Shown here: one piece after another, positions 13,131 to 26,815 of the stretch
Layout of the letters: every line of letters begins with the position of its first letter
Position numbering within the stretch: position 1 is the first letter of the stretch
Source of the DNA: Bolinopsis microptera
Lineage: Eukaryota > Ctenophora > Tentaculata > Lobata > Bolinopsidae
DNA length: 64,000 nt
Direction of reading: 5' to 3'
Assembly (NCBI RefSeq): GCF_026151205.1
Contig: NC_087076.1
Location: 3,743,902 to 3,807,901, forward strand
Translations under genes and position numbers: made by a program
Notes under the pieces: generated by a model
What the model saw: the letters and a program-made list of their open reading frames with translations, nothing else
What the model was told of the DNA's origin: nothing
Database searches by the model: none

Positions 13131-15107
13131 GTCGGAGCTCATCCGATCTACCAGAAATCCCCCACCATATATCCCGTCCCGCATCAGGGTTCGCGTTCCT
13201 CTTTAGAGTTTTTCCCAACTTCCTTCATTAACATAACAAGTAGCTTTGTCCTTGGTCGTCCTTGCTGTGCTCTACCGTGCGTAGTTCCCATAAGAAATTT
13301 TTATTGACAAAATTCTCGGCAGGTAGCTCAGATGTCGGAGGCAGTGTCCCGCCATTTTAATCTCGCTGCAACGTACATTTTGACAGCCTTGGGAGGCTAC
13401 CATACATAGATAATATTGCTGACCTTGTCCTTCCATTGAATACCCGCACATACGCAACATCTTTGTGTATGTCCCTCCAAACTTTTCTCAATGATCCTTT
13501 GTCATTCCAGTTTTCAGATCCGTAGATCATTTACTGAATCACAAGAGCCCGCTATGACCAATCTAATCTTTAGGCTCTTTTAAGTTTGGATTTCCGATAT
13601 CATTCATCTAATAGGGCACCCCACGCTTTCCCTTTCTAACCCTTATCTCCCATTGTGCTCTCAATCCAGGAGCCTAAGTAGATGAAATCATCTACATTTT
13701 CTATGGCTTTCCCCGATCGACTTTGTCGGGTCGCTAGATCGATCCCACATTCATTGTCATGACCTTGTGTCTTGACCTCGTTCTTATGTGTAGTCCCACG
13801 CTTGCTGCCCCGCCGATTCTACTCTGACAGGAACTCGATAGCCTTGTCCATGTCCTCAGATAAAAGTGCTATATCATCGGCAAAGTCCACATCGGTGATG
13901 ACTTGGGCCCCACTCTTCTGCTTTTTCTACGTTCTGAGGGAGTCCAAGTCGCTCCGCATCATCGCCTATGGCTTGCCTCATACAGTACGATGACTATGCA
14001 AAGAGGTAAGGGTGCTAAGTATCACCCTGTAACACACCTGCAAGTATCTCGAACAAATCATTTCTCCGTCTGGAGTTAGACTTTGGCCAGTGTCTTCTCT
14101 ACATGAGCCGTATATAAGCAGCACGATTTTGACTGGAATGCCGTAAGCTTCTAGAATCTATAGAGCAAATTTCCCACGATGTACACTGTCCGAAAGCCTT
14201 CTCAAAGTCAATAAATTCAGAACAGCTGGCAGTTTCCGACTCTTGACACCCTCATAAGACGTCTCAGTACAATATCTGTTGATTTGTTGACCTCCTGTCA
14301 GAATCCATTCTGGGTTTCTACGCAGAATTGTCCTCGATTTCTGGCTTCAAACCGGTTTAGAACCATCTTGTTTAGAGACTTGGCAACTAGTGATGACAAT
14401 CTTATTCCCGGGATAGTCATTGGATCGCTAATAGGTCGCCTTCTTTGGAATGGGTATGATGTTGCAGTTGTGACCATTGGTCTGGTTTTCTCACCTTTCC
14501 ATAGCAATTGCGAGCACAGAAGTCTAAGTACACTTTTGATCAAGGTCGCATCGTTTTAATACTTCTGGCTATGTTGTCGTCACCCCCATGCTTTCCACTT
14601 CCTTTAATCTTGGACTTTGCTTTCTGTACTCTCCAAACGTAAACGGTTCTGTTCCGATATTCAGAGTGGGTGACTGATCAATATCCTCTTCCGCCTCTTC
14701 CGCGTTCTCTACCGTACGGTGGTGAGACCGAGAAGAGTAACAAAATAGACCTACCCATTATCTGAACCTTTCCGTTGTGAGTTTTCCCTTGATTTTTGTC
14801 CAGTATATGATGGAGCTTACCTGTGATCTTGATGATCAATGGTCGCACTTTTAGCATGCTGCCCTGCCAACTGCTTCCCTCCATTTCCCGACCTCCCCTC
14901 CAGCAGGTGCTCTTTGGATGCTTGATAAGCATCGCCTTTACTTCTGTTTGCCCTCTTGAACAGCTATTCGTTTTCTTCAGTAGCATCTGAGTGGTATTTT
15001 ATGCTACAATCCCTCATCTTCATGCCTGCAATCCTCAACACTTGGCGTCGCTGAGATTTTAACATCTTTTTCTTGTTCTCCTTTTCAGTATTACAGTCGA
15101 GAAGTTG
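13131..15107 (-). mobile_element. LINE copy 5 (truncated, frameshifted)
   Basis: The minus-strand frame at 14298 to 14543 keeps RLSSLVAKSLNKMVLNRFEA and, at its end, ETQNGF, the segment leading to the NGFRPGRST motif. The C-terminal piece SEIKMAGHCLRHLSYLP lies in 13272 to 13460. KAFD codons are at about 14191 to 14220 and FADD codons at about 13873 to 13890, one base changed. Near 14680 to 14705 the CTCTTCCGC stretch is duplicated (CTCTTCCGCCTCTTCCGC), seen in no other copy. Confidence 0.93.
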
Positions 15108-16049
15108 TCCTAACTACCACTGAACTAACATTTATCGGTTATGCGCCACTACCACCTAACTAACATTTATCAGGTTACCGCCACTACCACTGAACTGCCC
15201 ATTAATCAGGTTACAACGCCACTACCACTGACTACCATATAACAGGTACACTGCCACTTACCACTAACAACATTTAATCAGGTTATGCGCCCTAACCACT
15301 GAACTAACATTTATCAGGTTATGCGCCACTACCACTGAACTATACCATTATCAGGTTACGCCGCCACAGCCACTACCACTGAACTAAAACATTTAACAGT
15401 TATCGCACTACCACTGAACTAACATTTTATCAGAGTTATGCGCCAACTACCACTGAACTAACATATATCAGGTTATGCGCCACTACCCACTGAACAAATA
15501 TTTATCAGGTTACGGCGCCACTACCACTGACAAACATGTAATCCGGTTTACGCGCACACATACCCACTGAACTAACATTTATCAGGTTAGCGCCACTACC
15601 ACTGAACTAACATTTATCGGTTACGCCACCACTAACTACTGAACAACATTTTATCATGTTTATGCGACCACTACCACTGAACTAACATTTATCAGGTTAA
15701 GCGCCACTACACTGACTATCATTATCAGGTACGCCACTACCACTGAACTAACATGTACAGGTTACGCGCTCACTACCACTGAACTAACATCTACATGGTT
15801 ATGCCCACTACCCACTGAACTAACAATTATCAGGTGTATGCGGCCACGACCAAGTAACTAACTTTATCAGTTACGAACTGACCTCCACTACCACTGAACT
15901 AACATTTTAACAGTTATGCGACACTACCACTGAACTAACATTTTATCAGTTATCGTCACTAACCACTGTAACTACCATTTATCAGGTTATGCGCCACTAC
16001 CTCAGAACTACATCAATCAGGTTATCAGCCGACTACCTACTACTACTAT
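15108..16049. repeat. Minisatellite block 6 (36-bp monomers)
   Basis: ACAGGCC landmark at about 15361 to 15371, reading ACAGCC. Monomer 3 carries a GCCCATT change in the ACCATTT variant. The right end reads CTACTACTACTATGTCGG. Confidence 0.96.
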
Positions 16050-18030
16050 GTCGGATCTAAGTCCGATCAAACGCCAGAAAACCCCCTCCATATATCCCTG
16101 TCCCCCGCAATCAGTTCGCAGTTCCTCTTTAGAGTTTGTCCCAACTTCCTTCAGTAACAAAGACAAGTAGCTTTTTGTCTTTGGTCGGGCCTTGCTGGTG
16201 CCTTACCGTGCGTAGGTCCCATAAGACTAAAACACTGCAAGTAGCTCAGGATGTCGGAATGCAGTGTCCCGCCATTTTTAATCTCCTGCTTCGTAACTTG
16301 TTTGACAGCCTTGGGAGGCTACCAAACAAAGTTATATTGCTGACCTTGTCCTTCCATGAGATACCCACACAAACCAACATCTTTGTGTATGTCCCCGTCC
16401 AAAACTTTGTCTCTTGAGCCTTTGTCAGGTCCAGGTTTCTGAAATCCCCGTAGGAGCATTACTGATTCACAAGCCGCTATGAACAAACCTAATCTTTAGG
16501 CTCTTGGATAGTTGGATTTCCAGTATCCTTCAGTCTATGTAGTGCACCCCAACGCCTTTTCCCTTTCTCAAACCCTTATCTCCCTATCTGAGCTTCTCAA
16601 TCCATGGAGCCTAAGTAGAATGAAAACATCTACATTTTTTCTTCTTCCCCCGGATCGACTTTGTAGGTCGCTAGATCGATCCTCCATATTCAGTTCAATG
16701 ACCTTGGTCCTTGCCTTCGATTAAGTGTAGTCCCACGCTTGCCATCCCGCGATCTACTCTGAGCAAGGAACTCGTTAGCCTTGTCCATGTCCTCAGATTA
16801 TAATCTATATCATCTGCAAAGTCCACATGTGAGAGATCTTGGCCCCACGCTTCTGCTTTTCTACGTTCGTGGGTGAGTCCAAGTCGCTCCGCATCATCGC
16901 CTATGGCTTGCCTTCATACATAGTCCGATGACTATTGCAAAGAGGTAAGTGCTAAGGTATCCACCCTGTAACACACCTGCAGTATCTCGAACAATTTCAA
17001 GTTCTCCGTCCTGGAGTTAGACTTTGGCCATTGTCTTCTCGTACATGAGCCGTATAACTGCAACGATTTTTGACTGGAATGCCCGTAAGCTTCTAGAATC
17101 TTTAGCATTTTTCCCACGATGTACACTGTCGAAAGCCTTCTTAAAGTCTATAAATGTCAGAACAGCTGGCATTTCCACTCTTGACACCCTCTATAAGGAA
17201 GTCCTCATACCAATATCTTGTTGATGTTGACCTTCCTGGTCTGAATCCATTCTGGTGAGACGCACGCAGAATTGACTCGATTTCTGGCTTGCGAACCGGT
17301 TAGTAACCATCTTGTTTAGAGACTTGGAACTAGGATGACAACTTATTCCCCGATAGTACATTGTTCGCTAAGGTCGCCCTGTCTTTGGAATTGAGTATTG
17401 AAGTTGGCATTGACCCTTGTCTGTATTCGCACTCTTCAATAGAGCATTGTTACAGAAGTCTAAGACAATTTGATCAAGTCGCATCGTTTTTAAACTTCTG
17501 GGGCTATGTTGTCGTAACCCCCATGCTCCTTCTTTATGCTGGACTTTAGCTTTCCTGTACTCATCCAACGTAAACGGTTCCGTGTTCCGATATTCAGAGG
17601 TGGGGTGGACTGGATCAATATCCTCTTACCGCGTTCTTCTACCGTTCGGTGGTGAGCCGAGAAGAGTAGCAAAATATTCCTTCCATTTCTGAAACCCTTC
17701 CGTTGGTGAGTTTCCCTTTGATTTTGCAGAAATGAAATGGAGCTTTACCATGTGATCTGTTGACATTGGATCCAGCCTTTTAGCATAGCTTGCCCTGCCA
17801 ACTTGCTTCCTCCAGTTCCGACCTGCCCCTCAACAGTGCTCTTTGGCTGCTGATAAGCATCGCCTAGCTTCTGTTATGCCCTCTTGAACAGCTATTCGGT
17901 TGTCTCTGTAGCATCTAGGGTATTTTTTTGCACATTCCCTCACTTCACCTGGCAATCTCAACACTTGGAGTCGCTGAGATTTTACATCTTTCTTTTTCTC
18001 CTTTTCAGGTAGTAAAAGTCGAGAAGTTGT
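16050..18030 (-). mobile_element. LINE copy 6 (truncated, frameshifted)
   Basis: KAFD codons at about 17131 to 17160 are intact, as are FADD codons at about 16809 to 16825. Readable pieces are VGKMLKILEAYGHSSQKS (within 16932 to 17126) and SLKTMRLDQIVLDFCNNALL (within 17368 to 17568), the latter just before the PKKGDL motif. The two lie in different frames. Confidence 0.94.
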
Positions 18031-18979
18031 CCGCTACAAAACCACTGAGAACTAACATTTAGCGGTTATGCGCCACTACCACTGAACTACACATACTAAT
18101 CAGGTTACGCGCCACTACCACTGAACTACATTTTATCCGGTTACACGCCACTACCACAGAACTAACCATTTAACAGGTTACACACGCCACACCACTGAAC
18201 TAACATTATCAGGTTATGCGCCACCTACCACTGAACTAACATTTAAACAGGTTATGCCCACTACCACTGAACTACCTTATCAGGTTTACGCGCCACCAGG
18301 CCACGTAACCACTGAACAAACATTTATCAGGTTATCGCCACTACTACCCACTGAACTAACATTTATCAGGTTATGCCGCCACTACACTGAACTAACATTT
18401 ATCAGTTATGCGCCACTACCACGGAACTAACATTAATCAGGTACGCGCCACTACCACTGAAACTTTAACATAATCAGGTTACGCGCCACACCACGAACTA
18501 ACATTTATCAGGTTATGCGCCACTACCACTGAACGAACATTTCTCAGGTTACGCACCACTACCCACTGAACTAACATTTATCAGGTTTATGCGCCACTAA
18601 CCACTGAACTAACATTTATCAGTTATGCGCCACTACCACTGAACAACATATATCAGGTACGCGCCACTACCACTGAACTAAACATATATCAGGTTAACGC
18701 CCACTACCACTGAACTAACATTTATCACGAGGTTTAAGGGGCCCACTACCACTGAACTAACATTTATCAGTTATGCGCCACTACCAACTGACTAACATTT
18801 ATCAGGTTACGCGCCACTTTACCACTGAACTAACATTATATCAGGTTATGCGACACGACCACTGAACTAACATTTACAGTTATGCTCACTACCACTGAAC
18901 TACCATTTATCAGGTTATGCGCCACTACTCTGAACTACCATTTTATCAGGTTCTCTGCCCTACCACTAACTACTACTAT
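18031..18979. repeat. Minisatellite block 7 (36-bp monomers)
   Basis: ACAGGCC landmark at about 18291 to 18303, with one C added. Near 18728 to 18745 a monomer reads TCACGAGGTTTAAGGGGCCC, a local scramble. Otherwise the shared variant order holds. Confidence 0.96.
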
Positions 18980-20960
18980 GTCGAGCAAGTCCGATCTAAC
19001 GCCAGAAAAACCCCCATCCATATATCCCTGTCCCCATCGAGGGTTTCCAGTTCCTCTTTAAGAGATTGTCAAACTTCCTCAGTAACATAACAAGTACTTT
19101 GTCTTGTCGCCTTTGCTGTGGCTCATACCGTTGCGTATGTTCCATAAGACTAAATCACTTGGCAAGTAGCTCCAGATGTCCGGATTGCAAGTGTCCCCGC
19201 ATTTTTAATCACCCTGCTTCGTAACTTGGTTTGACTAGCCTTGGAGGCTACCATACAAAGTTATAATGCTGACGCTGCTCCTTCCATTGCAGATACCCAG
19301 GCACCATACCAACATCTTTGTGTATGTCCCGTCAAACTTTTCTCTTGAGCCTTTGTCAGTGTCCAGGTTTCTGATCCGTAGAACAGTACTGATTCACAAG
19401 CCGCTATGAACAATCTAAACTTTAGGCTCTTTGAGAGTTTGGATTTCCATATATCCTTCAGTCTATGTATGGCAACCCCACCTTTTCCCTTTCTAACCCT
19501 AACTCCCTATCTGTGCTCTCAATCCAGGAGCCTAAGTAGATTAAATCATCTACATTTTCTATGGCTTCCCCGGATCGACTTTGTGAGGTCGCTAGAGATC
19601 CTATCCTCCATATTCAGTGTCATGACCTTGGTCTTGCCTTCGTTTATGTTATCCCACGCTTGCTGCCGCCGATTCTACTCTGAGCAGGAACTCGTTACCT
19701 TGTCCATTCTCTCAGATATAATGGCAATATCATCTCAAAAGTCCACTCGGTGATGATCTTGGCCCCACTCCTTCTGCTTTTCTACGTTCGAGGGTGAGGT
19801 CCAATTCGCCTCCGCATCATCGCCATATGGCTTGCCTCATACAGTAGTCATGACTATTGCAAAGAGGTAAGGTGCTAAGGTAATCACCTGTAACACACCT
19901 GCAAGTATCTCGAACAATTTCAGTTTCTCCGTCTGGAGAGTTAGACTTTTGGCCATTGTCTTCTCGTACATGAGCGTATACAGCTGCAACGATTTGACTG
20001 GAAATGCCGTAAGCTTCTAGAATCTTTAGCATATGTCCCCCACGATGTACAACTGTCGAAAGCCTTCTTAAAAGTCTATAAATGTCAAACAGCTGCAGTT
20101 TTCCGACTCTTGACACCCTCTATAAGATATCTCAGTACCAATATCTGTGAGTTGTTCGACCTCTGTCTGAATCCATTCTGGTTTCTACGCAGAATGGTCT
20201 CGATTTCTGGGCCTTCACCGTTTAGAACCATCTTTGTTTAGAGACTTGGCAACTAAGGGATGACAAGCGTATTCCCCGATTAGTTCCATTGGTTCGCTAA
20301 GGTCGCCCTTCTTCTGGAATTGGTAATGGTTGGCATTACCCATTGGTCTGGGTGTTTCTCACTTTCAATAGAGCATTGTTACAGAAGTCAAAGACAATTG
20401 ATCAAGACCGCATCGTTTTAAAGACTTCTGGGCTAATGTGTCGTCACCCCATGCTTTTCCCTTCTTTATCTGACTTTGTTTCCTGTACACATCCAACCGT
20501 AAACGGCTCTGTTCCGATATTCAAGGTGGTGACTGGATCAATATCCACATCCGCGTTCTCTACCGTCGTGGTGCGCCGAGAAAGAGTAGCAAATAGTCCT
20601 TCCCATTTCTGAACCTTTCCGTGGTGATTTCCCCTTGATTTTGCCATATATGATGGAGCTTTAACCTGTGATCTTGTGTTGATCAAGGTCCAGCTTTAGC
20701 ATGTCCTCCTGCCAACTTGCTTCCTCCAGTTTCCCCGAACACCCCGCCAGCAGGTGCTCTTTTAGAGGCTGCTTGATAAGCATTCGCCTAGCTTCTGTTT
20801 GCCCTCTTGAACACTATTCGGTTGACTTCTGTAGCATCCTGAGTGGTATTTTATGCTACAGTCCTCAGTTCAGCCTGGAGGCTATCTCAACACGTGGAGT
20901 CGCTGAAGATTTACAATCTTTTCTTTTTCTCCTTTTCAGGTAGTAAAAAGTCGAGAAGTT
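18980..20960 (-). mobile_element. LINE copy 7 (truncated, frameshifted)
   Basis: The minus-strand frame at 19817 to 20116 reads MLKILEAYGISSQIV and ends with DYCMRQAIWR, spanning the segment around motif B, although GVLQGD itself is read out of frame. FADD codons at about 19728 to 19745 have lost a G. KAFD codons at about 20057 to 20085 have an extra A. Confidence 0.93.
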
Positions 20961-21893
20961 GTCCTACTACCACTAACTAACAATTATCATGTATGCCACT
21001 AACACTGAACTTACATTTATCAGGTTACGCGGCCACTACCACTGAATCAAACCATTTACAGGTTACACGCCACTACCACTGAACTACCATTTATACAGGT
21101 TACAACCCACTGACCACAGAACTAACATTTATCAGGTTATCGCACACTACCACGGACTAACATTTAACAGGTTATGCGCACTACCTACTGACTACCATTT
21201 ACAGTTTAACGCGCCACAGGCCACTACCAATGAACTAACATTTATCAGGTTATGCGCCACTACCACAGAACTAACATTTATCAGGTTATGCGCCACTACC
21301 ACTGAACTAACATTTTATCATGTTATGCCCATACCACTGAACTAACATTTACCAGGTTACGCGCCACTACCACTGAACTAACATTAACAGTGTTACGCGC
21401 CACTACCGACTGAAACTAACAGTTTATCAGTTATGCGCCTCAACCACTGAACTAACATTTATCAGTTTACGCAACCACTACCACTGAAACTAACATTTAT
21501 CAGGTTAGCCCACTCACCACTGAACTAACATTTAATCAGGTTTTGCGGCCCCGACCACTGAACTAAGCATTTTTTATCAGTTACCGCCACTACCACTGAA
21601 CTAACATTTATCAGGTTACCGCCACTAACCACTGAACTAACATTTATCAGGTTATGCGGCCACTACCACAGAACAAACATTTATCAGGTACGCGCCACTA
21701 CCACTGAACTAAATTTATCAGTTAGCGCCACTGAACCACTGAACTAACATTATCGGTTAGTGCGACACCTACCACTGAACTAACATTTATCAGTTAGCGT
21801 CACGACCACTGAACTACCATTTATCAGGTATGCCCGCCACTACTCTGAACTACCATTTATCAGGTTATCTGCCACTACCACTACAGACTACTA
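20961..21893. repeat. Minisatellite block 8 (36-bp monomers)
   Basis: ACAGGCC landmark at about 21211 to 21222. The trinucleotide tract at the right end is damaged (ACTACAGACTACTATTCCC), so the junction is placed by the following CTAAGTCCGATC. Confidence 0.95.
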
Positions 21894-23865
21894 TTCCCAG
21901 CTAAGTCCGATCTTAACGCCAAAAACCCCCCTCCACTATCCCTGCCCGCATCAGGGTTCGCAGTTCCTCTTAGAGTTTGGTCCAACTTCCTTCAGTAACA
22001 TAGACAATAGCTTTGCTTGCCCTTGCAGCACTAACCGTGCGTAGGTTTCCCATAAGACTAAATTCACTCAAGTAGCTCAGGATGTCCTGATACAGCGTCC
22101 CGCATATTTAATCTCCTGCTTCGAACTTGTTTGACAGCCATGGAGGCTACCATACAAAGTTTAATTGCTGACCTTGTTCCTTCCATGAATACCCACACCA
22201 GACGCAACACTTTGTGTATGTCCCGGCCAAACTTTTCCTACTTGAGCCTTGTCATGTCCAGTTTCTGATCCGTAGAGCAGTAAAGGATCGCCACAAGCCG
22301 CTATGAACAAACTAATCTTTAGTCTCTTTGAGAGTGTTGGATTTTCCAGATATCCTACAGTCAATGTAGGGCACCCCCGCTTTTCTTTTCCCTTTCTAAC
22401 CCTTATCTCCCTAACTGTGCTCTCAATCCAGGAGCCTAAGTAATTGAAATCATCTACATTGTCCTATGGCTTCCCCGGATCGACTTTGTAGGTCGCTAGA
22501 TCGATCCTCCATATTCAGTGTCATGACCATGGTCTTGCCTCGTTTATGTAGTCCCACGCTTGCTGCCGCCTTCAACTCTGACAGAACTGATAGCCTTGTC
22601 CATAGTCCCTCAGAAATTATAAGTGCTTATATCCCATCTGCAAGTCCACATCGGTGATGATCTTTGGGCCCACATTCTGCTTTTTCTACGTTCGAGGTGA
22701 GTCCAAGTCGCTCCGCATCACCCCGGCCTAGGCTTGCCTCTACTGTAGTCGATGACTAAAGGCAAGAGTAAGGGTTCTAAGTTATCACCCTGAAACACAC
22801 CTGCAGTATCTCGAACAATTCAGTTACTCCGACTTGGATTAGGACTTTGGCCATTGTCTTCTCGTACATGAGCCTATAGGAAAAGGGAGCTCACGATTTT
22901 GACTGGAAATGCCGAAGCTCTAGAACTTACATATTCCCACGATGTACACTGTCGAAAGCCGTCTTAAAGTCTATAAATTTCAGAACAGCTGCAGTTTCCG
23001 ACTCATGAACACCCTCTATAAGACGTCTCAATTACCAATATCTGTTGATTGTTGACCTTCCTGTCTGAATCCATTCTGGTTTTTCACGGAGAATTGCTCG
23101 ATTTCTGCTTCAAACCGTTTAGGAACCATCTTGTTTAGAGACTTGGCAACTAGGGATGACAAGCTTTTCCCGATAGTTCATGGTTCGCTAAGGTCGCCCT
23201 TCTTTGGAATTGGTATGAAAGTTTGGCAGTTGACCATTGGTCTGGTTTCTCACCTATTCAATAGAGCAATTGTTACAGAAGTCAAAGACAATTTTGATCA
23301 AGGTCGCATCGTTTTAGACTTCTGGCTATTTGTCGTCACCACTCATGCTTTCCTCCTTTATGCTGGGACATTTGCTTTCCCTGTACGCATCCACACGTAA
23401 CCGGTTCTGTTCCGATATCAAGGTGGTTGACTGGATCATACTCTTTCCGTCGTTCGCTACCGTCGTGGTGAGCCGAAAGAGTATCAAAATAGTCTTTCCC
23501 ATTTCTGAACCCTTTCCGTTGGTGAGTTTCCCTTGATATTTGCCAGTATATGATGGAGCTTTAACCTGTGATCATGTTGATCATGGTCCAGCTTTAGCAT
23601 GTCTGCCCCTTGTCCCCCAAAGTTCTTCCTCAGTTCCCGGACCTGCCCCTCCAGCAGGTGCTCTTTGGCTTGCTTGATCAGCATCGGCTAGCTTCTGTTT
23701 TGCCCCTCTGAACAGCTATTTCGGTTGTCTTCTGAAGCATCTCATCTGAGTGTATTTAATGCTACATTCCCCTCATCTTTCACTCTGGGCAATCTCAAAA
23801 CTTGGAGTCGCTGAGATTTTACAACTTTTCTTTTCTTCCTTTCAGGTAGATAAAAGTCGAGAGTC
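21894..23865 (-). mobile_element. LINE copy 8 (truncated, frameshifted)
   Basis: The linker is well kept in the minus frame at 23484 to 23684: AKEHLLEGQVREL followed later by KGNSPTERVQKWERLF. The post-RT piece KISLFIAACGDPLLLYGSET lies in 22161 to 22364. FADD codons about 22630 to 22650, KAFD codons about 22951 to 22980. An extra AAAAGGG at about 22878 to 22886 sits inside the MYEK region. Confidence 0.93.
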
Positions 23866-24811
23866 GTCCTACTACCACTGAACTAACATTTATCCGTATG
23901 CGCCCTCACCATTAGAACTAAACATTTATCAGTTACGCGCCACTACACTGAACTACCATTTATCAGTTACACGCCACTACCACTGAACTAACAACCATTT
24001 ACAGGTTACACGCCACTACTGACCACTGAACTAACATATATCAGGTTATGCGCCACTAACCAACTGAACTAACATTTATCATGTATATGCGCCACTACCA
24101 CTGAACTACCATTTATCAGGTTACGCGCCACAGGCCACTACCACTGAACTAACATTTATCAGGTTATGCGCCACTACCACTGAACTAACATTTAACAGGT
24201 TATGCGCCACAACTACCACTGAACTAACATTTTATCAGGTTACGCCTACACCACTGGAACTAACATTTATCCAGTACGCGCCACTACCACTGAACTAACA
24301 TTAATCAGGTATACGCGCCACTACCACTGAACTAACATTTTACAGGTTCTGCGCCACTACACTGAACTAACAATTATCAGGTTACTCACCATAACACTGA
24401 CCTAACATTTATCAGGTTATGGCGCCACTATATCCACTGAACTAAACATTTATAGTTATGCGCCCACCTACCACTGAACTAACATTTATCAGGTTACGCG
24501 CCACTTACCACGAACTAACATGTTATCAGTTACGCGCGCCACTACCACTGAACTAACATTAATCAGGTTTGCGCCACTACCACTGAACTAACATTTAACA
24601 GGTTATGCGCCACTACCACTGAACTAACATTTATCAGGTTTACGCGCCACTACCACTGAACAAACATTTTTATCAGGTTATGGCACACTACCCCGAACTA
24701 ACATTTATCAGGTTATGCGTCACTACCACTGAACTACCATTATCAGGTTATGCGCCACAACCTCGAACTACCATTAATCAGTTATCTGCCACTAATCCAA
24801 AACTACTACGA
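23866..24811. repeat. Minisatellite block 9 (36-bp monomers)
   Basis: ACAGGCC landmark clean at about 24127 to 24137, 261 bases from the left edge. The final tract is damaged (ACTAATCCAAAACTACTACG). One monomer (24680 to 24700) reads ACTACCCCGAAC. Confidence 0.96.
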
Positions 24812-26815
24812 TGTCGGAGCTAATCCGATCTACGCCCAGAAAAACCCCCTCCATATAACCCGTCCCCATCAGGTTCGCAGTTCCCCTCTTTAATGAGTTT
24901 TCCAACTTCTTCAGTAACATAGTACAAGTACTTCGTCTAGGTCGGCCTTGCTGTGCTCTATAACCGTGCTAGGTTCCCATAAGACTAAATCACTGGGCAA
25001 GGTAGCCTCAGGATGTCGATGCAGTGTCCGCCATTTTTTCATCTCCTGCTACGAAACTTTTGACAGCCTTGGGAGGCTAACCATACAAAAAAGGTTAATT
25101 GCTGACCTAGTCCTTCCATGAGATACCCAGCAACATATCGCAACACTTTGTGTATGTCCGTCCAAACTTTTCTCTTGAGCCTTAGTCATGACCAGGTTTC
25201 TGATCCGAGAAGCAGTACTGATCACGAAGCCGCTATGAACAATCTAAATCATTTAGGCTCTTTGAGAGATTTGGATTTCCAGATACCTTCATATATGTAG
25301 GGCACCCCACGCTTTTCCCTTTCTAACCCTTATCACCCTATCTGTGCGCTCATGCCAGAGCCTAAGTAGATGAATCAATCTACATTTTCTATGGCTTCCC
25401 CGGAATCGACTTTGTAGGTCGCTAGACGTATCCTCCATATTCAGCTGTCAAGACTTGGTCTTGCCTTCCGTTTATTGTGGAGTCCCACCTTGCTGCCGGC
25501 CGATCTACTCTGCGCATGAACTCGTTGAGCCTATTGTCCATGTCCTCATCATAATAAGTGCTATAAGCATCTGCAAAGTCCACATCGGTGATGAAATTTC
25601 TTGGGCCCCACTTCTTCTGCTTTCTTTCTACTTATCGAGAGAGGTGATCCCACGTCCACCGCATCATCGCCTATTGCTTGCCTCATACAGAAGTCGATGA
25701 CTATTTGCAAAGAGGGTAGTGCTAAGGTATCACCCTGTAACCACCTGCAAGTATCTCGAACAATTCAGATTTCTCCCGTCTGGATTAGTGACTTTGGCCA
25801 TGACCTTCGTCGTACATGAGCCGTATAAGCTGCACGATATTGACTGGAATGCCGTAAGCTTCTAGAATCTTTAGCATTTTCCCACGATAGTATCACTGAC
25901 GAAAGCCTTCTAAAGTCTATAAATGTCAGAACAGCTGGCAGATTCCGACTACTCTTGACACCCTCTAAAAGACGTCTCCGTAAACCAATAACTGTTTAGT
26001 TGTTGACCTCCTGGTCTGAATCCATTCTGGTTTCTACCAGAATTGTCTCGATATCTGGCTTCAAACCGATTAGAACCATCTTGTTAAGACCTTGGCAACT
26101 AGGATGACAAGCTAATTCCCCATGTTCATTGTTTCGCTAATGGTCGCCCTTCTTGGATTGGATGATGTAGCAATGACCAATTTGGGTCTGGTTACTCACC
26201 TTATCAATAGAGCATTGTTACAGATATAAGACAAATTGATCAATGTGCATCGTTTTAAGACTTCTGGGGCTATGGTTGTCGTCAGCCCCCATGCTTTTCC
26301 CTTCCTTATTGCTGTGGACTTGCGTATTCCTGTACTCAACCACGTAAAACGGTTCTGTATTTCCGATATTCAGAGGTGGGAGGACTGGAAATATCCTTCC
26401 GCTTCTCTACCTCGTGGTGAGCCGAGAAAGAGTAGCAAAATAGTCTTCCATTTCTGAACCTTTTCCGTTGGTGAGTTTCCCTTGATTTTGCCAGTATATG
26501 ATGGAGCTTTACCCGAGAGTGTGATCTTGTTGATCATGGTCTCCACTTTTAGCATGTCGCCTGCCAACTTTCTTCCTCCAGTTCCCGGACCTGCCCCTCC
26601 GCAGTGCTCTTTGGCTGCTTGTGATAACATCGCATAGCTTCCAGATTGCCTCCTTGAACAGCTATTCGGTTGTCTTCTTAGCAACTTGAGTGGTATTTTT
26701 ATGCTACATTCCTATCCCATCAGCTTCAGCCTGTGCAATCTCAACACTTGGAGCGCTGAGATTTTTTACTTCTTTCTTTTTCTCCTTTTCAGGTAGTAAA
26801 AGTCGAGAAGTTGTC
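24812..26815 (-). mobile_element. LINE copy 9 (truncated, frameshifted)
   Basis: The minus-strand frame at 26370 to 26684 carries the linker: SQAAKEH, MLKVETMINKITLSGKAPSY and TGKIKGNSPTEKVQKW. It departs from the consensus by extra bases at about 26514 to 26520. FADD codons about 25566 to 25582, KAFD codons about 25901 to 25925. Extra AT-rich bases at about 25594 to 25600 lie just before the GGGCCCCAC stretch. Confidence 0.93.
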
